Source: Nitrospiria bacterium (GTDB lineage Bacteria > Nitrospirota > CAKKRA01 > 9FT-COMBO-42-15). From it: a DNA stretch of 7,211 nt. The stretch lies in NCBI GenBank assembly GCA_919903585.1, contig CAKKST010000400.1:1-7211 (forward strand), read 5' to 3'. The notes beneath the pieces were generated by a model, which searched no databases, was not told the DNA's origin, and was given only the letters and a program-made list of their open reading frames with translations. The position numbers were made by a program, and so were the translations under genes. Below, piece by piece: positions 1-5,909 of the stretch (its first letter is position 1; every line of letters begins with the position of its first letter).

Positions 1-172
1 GCTTCCTCATGTCAATAACCATTGCCCACTTCTTTGCTGTCAGGCCTTCCTCGGCAGGCGCAGCCTGTATGGCCTCAAGGCTGTTTCTCCATACCAGATT
101 GGCGGCTGCTGTCCCCGCGCCAAGCGCTGATATCCCGGCTATCTTTAAGAATTGCCTCCTGTCAATACTCAT
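1..172 (-). CDS. dsrO: DsrO, periplasmic iron-sulfur subunit of the DsrMKJOP complex (5' part only)
   Basis: Only the first 57 codons are present; the gene runs off the left edge. The protein starts MSIDRRQFLKIAG, a twin-arginine (Tat) export signal with Arg5-Arg6, followed by an Ala/Gly-rich hydrophobic stretch (about residues 11-28) and a likely cleavage region near Ala37-Ala40. The mature part begins with KKWAMVIDMRK, the usual lead-in to the first ferredoxin cysteine in DsrO and related NrfC/HmcB-type proteins. In known systems DsrO is a periplasmic multi-[4Fe-4S] protein passing electrons between the cytochrome DsrJ and the quinone-interacting membrane protein DsrP. The ATG overlaps the dsrJ stop as ATGA (169-172), and an AAGGAG sits 8 nt upstream inside dsrJ, so the two are probably translationally coupled. 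The cysteine clusters cannot be checked because they lie outside the window. Confidence 0.88.
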   Translation of the reverse strand, partial: MSIDRRQFLKIAGISALGAGTAAANLVWRNSLEAIQAAPAEEGLTAKKWAMVIDMRK

Positions 173-567
173 AACTTACTCTCCTTTGGCGCAATATGAC
201 AATCCCAGCAGTACGGCCTTACAGCAACATATTTGTGGCATGAATCGCAGAAGTTCTTTTTGTTTGAATGACACTTCATGCATGTATTCTGAAGGCTCAT
301 GGTATATTTTTTCCCATTTGAACCAATATAAACGTTATTGCCGTCCCTGACAACTGCATCCCTCCATTGGTTAAGCAGCTGCATGTGGTTTGCCCTCATA
401 AACTCCTTTGATTCAACGCACTGCTTTTCCTTTAATTCCTGAATGGCAGGGGTATCAAGTTTTGGCTCAGGCCTTTCAACAGCCTTGCCCATGTTATAGT
501 AAAAGGGGAATGTAACTATTGCAGCAAAGATGATAAGCCCGGGTATTATCTTGCCTGCATCATGCAT
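169..567 (-). CDS. dsrJ: DsrJ, membrane-anchored triheme cytochrome c of DsrMKJOP
   Basis: A 132-residue protein from the chosen ATG at 565-567. An uncleaved signal anchor (about residues 7-26) puts the C-terminal domain in the periplasm. Three haem-c motifs follow: CMKCH (96-100), CDSCH (107-111) and CWDCH (120-124). That is the triheme pattern of DsrJ. Cys50, in the context KQCVESKEFMRANHM, matches the conserved cysteine proposed in DsrJ of Allochromatium vinosum to be an axial haem ligand (His/Cys coordination). The reading frame is open up to an ATG at 600, but AAGGAGG at 577-583 lies 9 nt from the 567 start and only 3 nt from an ATG at 571-573. The upstream MMHCRGRRG residues are therefore unlikely to be made. 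The gene overlaps the end of dsrK by 8 nt and dsrO by 4 nt. The identification is secure from motifs and context; the exact redox partner is inferred. Confidence 0.93.
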   Translation of the reverse strand: MHDAGKIIPGLIIFAAIVTFPFYYNMGKAVERPEPKLDTPAIQELKEKQCVESKEFMRANHMQLLNQWRDAVVRDGNNVYIGSNGKKYTMSLQNTCMKCHSNKKNFCDSCHKYVAVRPYCWDCHIAPKESKL

Positions 568-2182
568 CTTCATTCCCCTCCTTCCCCGGCAGTGCATCAC
601 CGCGCAGGTCTGTAGTCCTTTCTTTTTCTCCCTTCATAATAAGTGCATTTCCAAGAAGCTCATGCACGCCAGCAACCTTTACGCCCGGCACCCAGTAGTC
701 CATTAAAGCCGGCAGCGCTGCCCTGTCAATGGCGCAGACATTTGCAAGCAGATTTACCCCATGCCTTTCGTGGACATATCTTACTGCATTTGCCCTCGGC
801 AGCCCGCCTCTCATTCTTAGTTCCATATTCTCGCCTGCATTCAGGCCAGAGCCGCTGCCGCAGCAGAATGTCCTCTCCCTGATAGTGTTTTCAGGCATTT
901 CATAAAAATTATTGCACACATTTTTAATTATATATCTCGGCTCCTCAAAAATCCCCATGCCCCTCGCTGTGTTGCAGGAGTCATGGAAGGTTACCTTAAA
1001 CTGATCGTTTCTGCCCGGATCAAATTTCAATTTGCCGTGTTTGATCAGGTCTGCCACAAATTCTATAATATGCACCATCTTAGTGGCCTTTGCATTCTCA
1101 AATCGGGTGCCGGTTATGGGAGATACAGGCTCTTCAAGAAAATCTGCAGGGCCGTTCCATGTGTCCATGTACTGATTGATAATCCGCCACATGTGTCCGC
1201 ACTCGCCTCCGAGTATCCACTTTACGCCCAATCTCTTTGCCTCGGCATATATCTTGGAATTCAGCCTCTTTGCCATTTCCATGGATGTAAAGAAGCCAAA
1301 GTTCCCGCCCTCAGAGGCGTATGTGCTCCATGTGTAATCAAGGCCAAGCTCATGAAAGAGCATGAGATAACCCATGCATGTGTAAATGCCCGGGTCGCCA
1401 AATAGGTCGCCTGATGGCGTAACAAAGAGTATCTCTGCGCCCTTTCTATTAAAGGACGGCTCTATCTTGATGCCTGTAATGGTTTCAATGTCATCTACCA
1501 TGAAGTCTATGTTGTTTTTAATTGCGTGCGGTTCAAGGCCAAGGTGATTCCCTTTCATATAGCAGTTTGCCACAGGCCCTGATATCCAGTCTGTATTCAG
1601 GCCGAGGAGATTAAGAAGCTCCCTTCCTATCATGGTAATCTCTGCCTGATCAATGCCATAGGGGCAGAAGAGCGAACAGCGCCGGCATTCGGTGCACTGA
1701 TAATAGTAGTACCAGAGTTCTTTTAAAACATCCTCTGTTAATTCCCTTGCGCCTGCAACCTTTCCCAGCATTTTGCCAGAGGCTGTAAAATATTTCCTGT
1801 ATATTGACCTGAGAAGCTCTGCCCTCAGCACAGGCATGTTCTTTGGATCGCCCCCGCCTAAAAAGAAGTGGCACTTGTCCGCACAGGCCCCGCATCTTAC
1901 ACATATATCCATAAAGATGTGGAATGAACGGTATTTGCCGAGCCTCTCCTTCATCCCTTCTAATACTATCTCCTTCCAATTTTCAGGAAGCTTCCAGTCC
2001 TTATCATCAGGAGACCAGTCCCTCGCATTTGGAAAGTCAACAGCGCTTAGGTTCTTTCCCTTTGCGCCATAGCAGTACATGCCCTGCTTAAATTCCGCAG
2101 GTGTATCCATCCATCTTTTTTGAGGCGGCTTATGATCTATCTTTGATAATTCTTCTGGCTTTGGCAGCTTAATATTTGCCAT
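560..2182 (-). CDS. dsrK: DsrK, HdrD-like cytoplasmic iron-sulfur subunit of DsrMKJOP
   Basis: A 540-residue protein related to the catalytic subunit HdrD of heterodisulfide reductase, with no membrane segments. Two [4Fe-4S] motifs are visible: C94-x2-C97-x2-C100-x3-C104 and C163-x2-C166-x2-C169-x3-C173 followed by Pro. The C-terminal half carries the CCG-type cysteines: Cys328 (GGECGH), Cys403 (HDSCNTARG), Cys440-Cys441-Gly (CCGSGSG) and Cys483 (NVCAIDRA). This is the set expected for the special catalytic [4Fe-4S] centre. In the known model DsrK exchanges electrons from membrane DsrM with the DsrC trisulfide/dithiol couple. The ATG is preceded by AAGGAG (2189-2194) with a 6-nt spacer, and the dsrM stop lies within that spacer, so coupling to dsrM is likely. 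The length is normal for DsrK and no key cysteine is missing. Confidence 0.95.
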   Translation of the reverse strand: MANIKLPKPEELSKIDHKPPQKRWMDTPAEFKQGMYCYGAKGKNLSAVDFPNARDWSPDDKDWKLPENWKEIVLEGMKERLGKYRSFHIFMDICVRCGACADKCHFFLGGGDPKNMPVLRAELLRSIYRKYFTASGKMLGKVAGARELTEDVLKELWYYYYQCTECRRCSLFCPYGIDQAEITMIGRELLNLLGLNTDWISGPVANCYMKGNHLGLEPHAIKNNIDFMVDDIETITGIKIEPSFNRKGAEILFVTPSGDLFGDPGIYTCMGYLMLFHELGLDYTWSTYASEGGNFGFFTSMEMAKRLNSKIYAEAKRLGVKWILGGECGHMWRIINQYMDTWNGPADFLEEPVSPITGTRFENAKATKMVHIIEFVADLIKHGKLKFDPGRNDQFKVTFHDSCNTARGMGIFEEPRYIIKNVCNNFYEMPENTIRERTFCCGSGSGLNAGENMELRMRGGLPRANAVRYVHERHGVNLLANVCAIDRAALPALMDYWVPGVKVAGVHELLGNALIMKGEKERTTDLRGDALPGKEGNEDA

Positions 2183-2185
2183 ACA

Positions 2186-3178
2186 TCACTCCTTTTCCAC
2201 TGGTATCTTTGCTGTCTTCATCTTCCCCCTGAAATCCTCTTCGTATTCCTCATAGGTATGCACCTTCACAGGATAATTCCATGGATTAACATGTCTCTTC
2301 ATGCGGCTGTTATTTGCAAGATTCCTCGTTGGGCTTAAAAACACCCCTGCCATGTGCATGAGCTTGCTGAACGGAAAATATGCAAAGAGGGCGCAGACGA
2401 GGAATAGATGAATATAAAAAATAACCCCGATGCCTTTTGGGATAATTGGTTTAAAAGTAAGCAGCCCCATTATTAATTCCTTGGCGCTCACAACATCAAC
2501 CTTGATGAAATATCTCATCAGGATGCCTGAAAGTGCGATGCCAATAATCAGAAAGAGCGGGAAGTAGTCGCTTGTAAGGGAGATATAGCGCACCTGAGGT
2601 ATATAAAATCTCCTGAATAAAAGGTATGACACTGCTCCAAGAAGAATAATGCCGCTCACAAAGATACCCGGAGAACCTATCTGCAGGAAGCCGTCAAAGG
2701 CCTCAATTAAATGAAGCAGAGAAGGGACAGGCGCCATAAATAATCTGAAATGCCTGATTAAGACAATAAGAAATGACCAGTGAAAGGCAAGGCTTCCCAT
2801 CCACAGCCATTTTTCCCATTTGTGGGCAAAGATGCTTCCATTATATAATTTGCTGCTTGTATTTCTGAAGAGTGAACGAAAAAGAAGCACCTCAAGGCCC
2901 ATCCTGCCAATGACCCCTGTAGTGGTTGAGGGATTATCCAGTTTGCTATCCTTAATCCAGGAGAGGGACTTCTGCTGTCCTGCTGTTGTGGGTATGCGGA
3001 ATGGGACAGGCGACCGCCCCCATTTTACAACGCGATAGGCAACGCCGATGGTAAATGTAACAAAGGTCAGGTAGGGTATGATAACCCCTAAGAGAAAATG
3101 CAGATTCGCAGCCCCTGTTCCAGCTAAGACAATTAGTACAAGTATTATTACTGCAATAAAAGCAACAATAGCCCCCAT
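2186..3178 (-). CDS. dsrM: DsrM, NarI-like membrane cytochrome b of DsrMKJOP
   Basis: A 330-residue integral membrane protein with about six hydrophobic segments, near residues 3-20, 26-48, 125-141, 170-188, 204-222 and 251-268. Likely haem-b ligands are His133 and His143 on one helix (AFHWSFLIVLIRHF) and His257 and His275 on or after the last one (YIHLF, LMHMAG), the pattern of the NarI gamma-subunit family. DsrM is about 100 residues longer than NarI, with an extra N-terminal helical hairpin, as here. The charged tail (about 292-330) should be cytoplasmic, where it could contact DsrK. DsrM oxidises or reduces quinone and exchanges electrons with DsrK. The ATG at 3176-3178 has only a weak AAAGGGG upstream. 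The dsrM stop and the dsrK start are 3 nt apart. It is the first gene of the tightly packed dsrMKJO block and follows a repeat-filled gap. Confidence 0.94.
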   Translation of the reverse strand: MGAIVAFIAVIILVLIVLAGTGAANLHFLLGVIIPYLTFVTFTIGVAYRVVKWGRSPVPFRIPTTAGQQKSLSWIKDSKLDNPSTTTGVIGRMGLEVLLFRSLFRNTSSKLYNGSIFAHKWEKWLWMGSLAFHWSFLIVLIRHFRLFMAPVPSLLHLIEAFDGFLQIGSPGIFVSGIILLGAVSYLLFRRFYIPQVRYISLTSDYFPLFLIIGIALSGILMRYFIKVDVVSAKELIMGLLTFKPIIPKGIGVIFYIHLFLVCALFAYFPFSKLMHMAGVFLSPTRNLANNSRMKRHVNPWNYPVKVHTYEEYEEDFRGKMKTAKIPVEKE

Positions 3179-3215
3179 TCGTTATCCCCTTTAAGTTATT
3201 TTATAGCAAACACCT

Positions 3216-3331
3216 TATCACCCTCCCCCTACCCCCTCCCATCAAGGGAGGGGGTTTTCTAAATTCCCTCTCCCCTTGCGGGAGAGGGTTAGAGCCTGCC
3301 CCTGCATGTATTAAGCAGGGGGTGAGGGGTA
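3216..3331. repeat. G/C-tract intergenic repeat cluster with three stem-loops, between dsrM and the RsbRD-like gene
   Basis: The 161-nt gap between the two genes is mostly filled by short inverted repeats. Stem A pairs 3232-3240 (ccccctccc) with 3246-3254 across a 5-nt loop, and four T follow on the + strand. Stem B pairs 3266-3274 (ccctctccc) with 3280-3288 across cttgc. Stem C pairs 3299-3305 (cccctgc) with 3315-3321 across a 9-nt loop. The outer edges (near 3219-3236 and 3317-3331) are also roughly complementary, so the whole could fold as one cruciform-like unit. Stem B resembles the dispersed 'ccctctccc...gggagagggtta' intergenic repeats common in many bacterial genomes. No coding frame is supported. 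It may affect mRNA stability between the two genes; that is inference. Confidence 0.75.
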
Positions 3332-3339
3332 TGTATTAA

Positions 3340-3855
3340 TTACTCTTCCTGAACCTCAGATAACATATTTGCCCTTCTCAACAGATTAAAGGTCATGTTC
3401 TTTACCTCATTTGCCTTAATCTCATAAAGCGTCTCGCGGCATTTCATGTATATATCAAATGAGAGGAGGGCCATCTTGTCAATCCTTGCCTCAAGCGCTG
3501 CCAGGTCATTATAAAGCTGGTCCTCTTTAATCTCATCCTTCAGCTCCTCCCTGATCACTTTCTTTAAGAAAATGGTAAAGGCTGTGGACTGCGATGGCGT
3601 AAAACCCTGAACTGCCCTTATCCTTATAATATTGTCAAGAAAGGAAGGCATCTCATTGGAATCTGTGTCCTTGAGGAGTTCATCAAAGAGGCCGTCTATG
3701 CCATGAAGGATGGTCTGGCCAACAGGATTAGCAAATGGGTCATCCTGTGTCTTTAAGAAACTTGAGGTGGCATCAGGATAAGTAGAGACTATCTCATCAA
3801 ACCATCTTTTTAAAATAGCGCTCTTTTTTGACGATAAGAGATTAATAAGGTTCAT
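3340..3855 (-). CDS. Stand-alone RsbRD N-terminal-domain protein, putative sensor/regulator in the dsr cluster
   Basis: A 171-residue soluble, largely helical protein. Its start (MNLINLLSSKKSAILKRW) and the following FDEIVSTYPD, together with the F-L-K-T-Q-D-D-P-F-A-N-P-V-G segment (about residues 33-47), match the RsbRD_N domain family as I know it: L-x-x-K-K-x-x-I-x-x-R-W near the start, then a conserved D-P-F-x-N-P-V-G. In Bacillus RsbR proteins this domain is an N-terminal globin-like sensor fused to a STAS domain. Here no STAS part follows, so the domain is alone. Single-domain members are known next to dsrMKJOP in sulfate-reducing bacteria, but their role is not established. No haem ligand can be assigned by eye, and no membrane segment, cysteine cluster or DNA-binding helix is apparent. 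The ATG at 3853-3855 has no strong ribosome binding site. Repeat-bearing gaps flank it on both sides, so its expression could differ from its neighbours. Confidence 0.72.
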   Translation of the reverse strand: MNLINLLSSKKSAILKRWFDEIVSTYPDATSSFLKTQDDPFANPVGQTILHGIDGLFDELLKDTDSNEMPSFLDNIIRIRAVQGFTPSQSTAFTIFLKKVIREELKDEIKEDQLYNDLAALEARIDKMALLSFDIYMKCRETLYEIKANEVKNMTFNLLRRANMLSEVQEE

Positions 3856-3900
3856 AGGTTAATAGGCTTCTTTCCCTTATAAATTTTACCCTTCCTTAGC

Positions 3901-3979
3901 AATCTCCCCTAACCCCTCTTTTCCAAAGAGGGGGATAAAGGAATTTCCCCCTTTGAAAAAGGGGGATTAAGGGGGATTT
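3901..3979. repeat. About 79-bp inverted-repeat element (MITE-like) between the RsbRD-like gene and dsrL
   Basis: The 176-nt gap holds a compact palindromic unit. Stem 1 pairs 3913-3921 (cccctcttt) with 3925-3933 (aaagagggg) across 3 nt. Stem 2 pairs 3946-3954 (tcccccttt) with 3958-3966 (aaaggggga) across gaa. The outer ends are imperfect inverted repeats: 3901-3918 (aatctcccctaacccctc) against 3961-3978, whose reverse complement is aatcccccttaatccccc. Such 'aatccccctta...ccccctttttcaaaggggg' units are dispersed non-coding repeats in many bacterial genomes. There is no transposase and no reading frame. Neither stem is followed by a T-run on the minus (coding) strand, so it does not look like a simple terminator. 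The rest of the gap (3980-4031 and 3856-3900) is AT-rich, with no promoter I can defend. Confidence 0.72.
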
Positions 3980-4031
3980 TAAAAATTAACATCTTATAAT
4001 CATAAAACTTGACTCATTGCATTTGTATTAC

Positions 4032-5756
4032 TTACAGCCCCATACCCATTTCAATATAACCGCAAGGACAAACCTCTGCACAGATATGGCAGCCATTGCA
4101 TTTTGTATAATCAGTAAACATCTTCTGTCCAACAGGCATCTTCTTGTCCTTGCTGACAGCCTCTCTCGGGCAGAATATCCTGCAGCGGTCGCATGTAAAG
4201 CAGAGGCCGCAGCTCATGCATCTCTGCGCCTCAGCTATTGCCTCCTCCATAGTGAGCGTCATATTTACCTCTTCAAAGGTATTGATGCGCTTCTCTACAG
4301 GTAATGACCTTAATTTATTCCGGGAAGCTGCAGGATAATAATCAAGCTTCATATCTGTATGTTTAATAGGCCTTGATGTTCCGGGCTCTCTATATTTCTG
4401 GCCGTTAAGATATGCCTCTATTGCCTTTGCGGCCATTCTCCCATGCCCAACAGCGGTCGTCGCAATATCAAGGCCAAGGACATCGCCGCCTGCATAAACG
4501 CCCTGTATTGCAGTCTCCCTGATTTTATTAACATCTATCCAGCCGTATTTATTTTTCAAGGCATCCATGCCTGTAAGGTCAGGCTCCTGGCCTATGGCAG
4601 CTATAACAGTATCAGCGCCAACAGAAAAATCCGAGCCTTCAATCGGCACAGGACGGAAGCGGCCTGATTTATCCTTTTCGCCTAATTCCATCCTTACGCA
4701 CTTCAAGTCTATAGAACAGTCAGCTTTTCCACCCTCTCCTATTACGCAGACAGGGGCAGCAAGAAACTCAAACTTTACACCCTCTTCCTCTGCGGCTGCT
4801 ATCTCATGTTCAATTGCCGGCATCTCGTTTCTGGTTCTTCTGTATAGGATGGTTACATCTCCGCCAAGCCTTCTGCATGTCCTTGCGGCATCTATAGCTG
4901 TATTGCCGCCGCCAACCACAATAACCTTCTTGCCAATATCAACCTTCTCGCCATTATTTATCCTGCGGAGAAAATCAACACCTGTAAATACCCTGCGAAT
5001 ACCCTCGCCTTCAACATTCATCTTGCTTCCATTTTGAGCGCCCACAGCCACATATACAGCGTCATATTTCTTCTTTAAGTCTTCAAAGGAGATATCCACT
5101 CCTATCTTTGTATTGCACTTTAATTCAACACCGAGATCAAGAATATTCTGTATCTCAGCATCAAGCACCTCTCTGGGCAAGCGGTATGAGGTAATGCCGT
5201 ATCTTAACATACCACCCGGCTTATCCGATGACTCAAATACAGTAACAGGATAACCTCTCCTTGCCATCTGATATGCGCATGAGAGGCCAGATGGCCCTGC
5301 GCCGATTATAGCCACCTTTTTATCTCTCTTTTTATCTGTGAGTTTTTTAAATTTAAGTCCTCTCTTTATGCCGTGGTCTCCCACAACCCTCTCAAAATTG
5401 TTTATAGCTACCGATCCGTCTTCTATATGCTGTCTGTTGCATCCGTTCTCGCATGGATGAGGGCAGATCCTCCCGTGCACTGCAGGAAAGGGATTCTTGT
5501 CTGTTAATATGCGCCATGCCTCATCAAAGGCCTCTTCATATGGCCTCTTTAAGTCCTTAGACTGTGCAACATAGGTCAGATACCCCCTTATATCCTCGCT
5601 GCTCGGGCACTTGCTCCTGCACGGAGGCATCTTCTTGACATATACAGGACACTTCCAGCTTTCACCGCTTGTAACAACAATATCTGACGGAGATGCTGTC
5701 TTAAGTTTTATAACCCCAGTTTCGCTGATAATCTCTTCTAAAAGTTGTGTTTCCAC
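4032..5756 (-). CDS. dsrL: DsrL-like NAD(P)H:acceptor iron-sulfur flavoprotein
   Basis: A 574-residue protein of the GltD-like flavoprotein family. The N-terminal iron-sulfur domain has C46-x3-C50 and C98-x3-C102-x3-C106 (GRICPHPCENGC). The FAD Rossmann motif is at about 148-161 (VAIIGAGPSGLSCA). The pyridine-nucleotide motif is at about 278-290 (VIVVGGGNTAIDA), followed by YRRTRNEMPA at 305-314, whose paired arginines fit NADPH binding. The closing FAD motif is GVYAGGD (419-425). A C-terminal ferredoxin-like region has C513-x2-C516-x2-C519-x2-C522-x2-C525-x3-C529 and C553-x2-C556-x2-C559-x3-C563. DsrL passes electrons between NAD(P)H and DsrAB. At 574 residues it is shorter than the roughly 650-residue DsrL of purple sulfur bacteria, and I see no thioredoxin-like CxxC linker before the ferredoxin part, so a DsrL-2-type assignment is plausible. 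It starts at GTG (5754-5756) with AGGAGG 9 nt upstream. Alternatives are a GltD- or NfnB-like oxidoreductase; its place between dsrB and dsrMKJO favours DsrL. Confidence 0.82.
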   Translation of the reverse strand: METQLLEEIISETGVIKLKTASPSDIVVTSGESWKCPVYVKKMPPCRSKCPSSEDIRGYLTYVAQSKDLKRPYEEAFDEAWRILTDKNPFPAVHGRICPHPCENGCNRQHIEDGSVAINNFERVVGDHGIKRGLKFKKLTDKKRDKKVAIIGAGPSGLSCAYQMARRGYPVTVFESSDKPGGMLRYGITSYRLPREVLDAEIQNILDLGVELKCNTKIGVDISFEDLKKKYDAVYVAVGAQNGSKMNVEGEGIRRVFTGVDFLRRINNGEKVDIGKKVIVVGGGNTAIDAARTCRRLGGDVTILYRRTRNEMPAIEHEIAAAEEEGVKFEFLAAPVCVIGEGGKADCSIDLKCVRMELGEKDKSGRFRPVPIEGSDFSVGADTVIAAIGQEPDLTGMDALKNKYGWIDVNKIRETAIQGVYAGGDVLGLDIATTAVGHGRMAAKAIEAYLNGQKYREPGTSRPIKHTDMKLDYYPAASRNKLRSLPVEKRINTFEEVNMTLTMEEAIAEAQRCMSCGLCFTCDRCRIFCPREAVSKDKKMPVGQKMFTDYTKCNGCHICAEVCPCGYIEMGMGL

Positions 5757-5771
5757 TTTATTATTCCTCCT
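5757..5771 (-). promoter_or_regulatory. Ribosome binding site deciding the dsrL GTG start
   Basis: On the minus strand AGGAGG (5766-5771) lies 9 nt before the GTG at 5754-5756. The strong, well-spaced site is the reason for accepting the non-ATG start. Its 14-nt context (5757-5770) is identical to that before dsrB. Confidence 0.8.
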
Positions 5772-5788
5772 AACATCTGTCTACAATA

Positions 5789-5861
5789 GAGATCGCTTCG
5801 CCCTTTGCATGTCATTCTGAGCCCTTCGCCTTCTGTCATTCTGAGCGAAGCGAAGAATCTC
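5789..5861. repeat. Dispersed intergenic repeat with inverted ends, between dsrB and dsrL
   Basis: The 153-nt gap contains two direct copies of tgtcattctgagc (5810-5822 and 5834-5846), 24 nt apart. The outer ends are inverted: gagatcgcttcg at 5789-5800 against cgaagcgaagaatctc at 5846-5861, whose pairing is interrupted by a few extra bases. On the coding strand this reads as the widespread 'gattcttcgcttcgctcagaatgaca' type of bacterial intergenic repeat. A separate small hairpin, actcc-gcga-ggagt, sits at 5879-5892, just after the dsrB stop in transcription order. There is no reading frame and no transposase. It may be a processing or stability element between dsrB and dsrL; that is inference. 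Confidence 0.75.
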
Positions 5862-5909
5862 GTTTTTGCTCAGTGTAAACTCCGCGAGGAGTCTCTGCTC
5901 TTAGCAGCT

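Noticed and set aside
568..600. Longer dsrJ beginning MMHCRGRRG
   Set aside because: It would place a charged Cys/Arg stretch before the membrane anchor and extend the overlap with dsrK; the AAGGAGG at 577-583 is correctly spaced for the ATG at 565-567.
983..1405. 140-codon open frame on the + strand inside dsrK
   Set aside because: It is antisense to a motif-rich, full-length DsrK, its translation matches nothing I recognise, and no ribosome binding site precedes it.
3232..3258. Rho-independent terminator (9-bp GC stem followed by TTTT)
   Set aside because: The T-run is on the + strand side, and no + strand gene needs it. On the coding strand the stem is followed by a G-rich stretch, so it is better read as part of the repeat.
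3216..3979. CRISPR-like array of C/G-rich repeats
   Set aside because: The repeats differ from each other, are inverted rather than direct, and a whole gene separates the two clusters.
4567..5037. 156-codon open frame on the + strand inside dsrL
   Set aside because: Its Ser/Pro-rich composition is a shadow of the opposite-strand Rossmann-fold coding sequence; no family is recognisable.
4032..5756. Glutamate synthase small subunit (GltD) or NfnB
   Set aside because: The core is shared with these, but the roughly 100-residue C-terminal ferredoxin extension and the position inside a dsr cluster without gltB or nfnA fit DsrL better.
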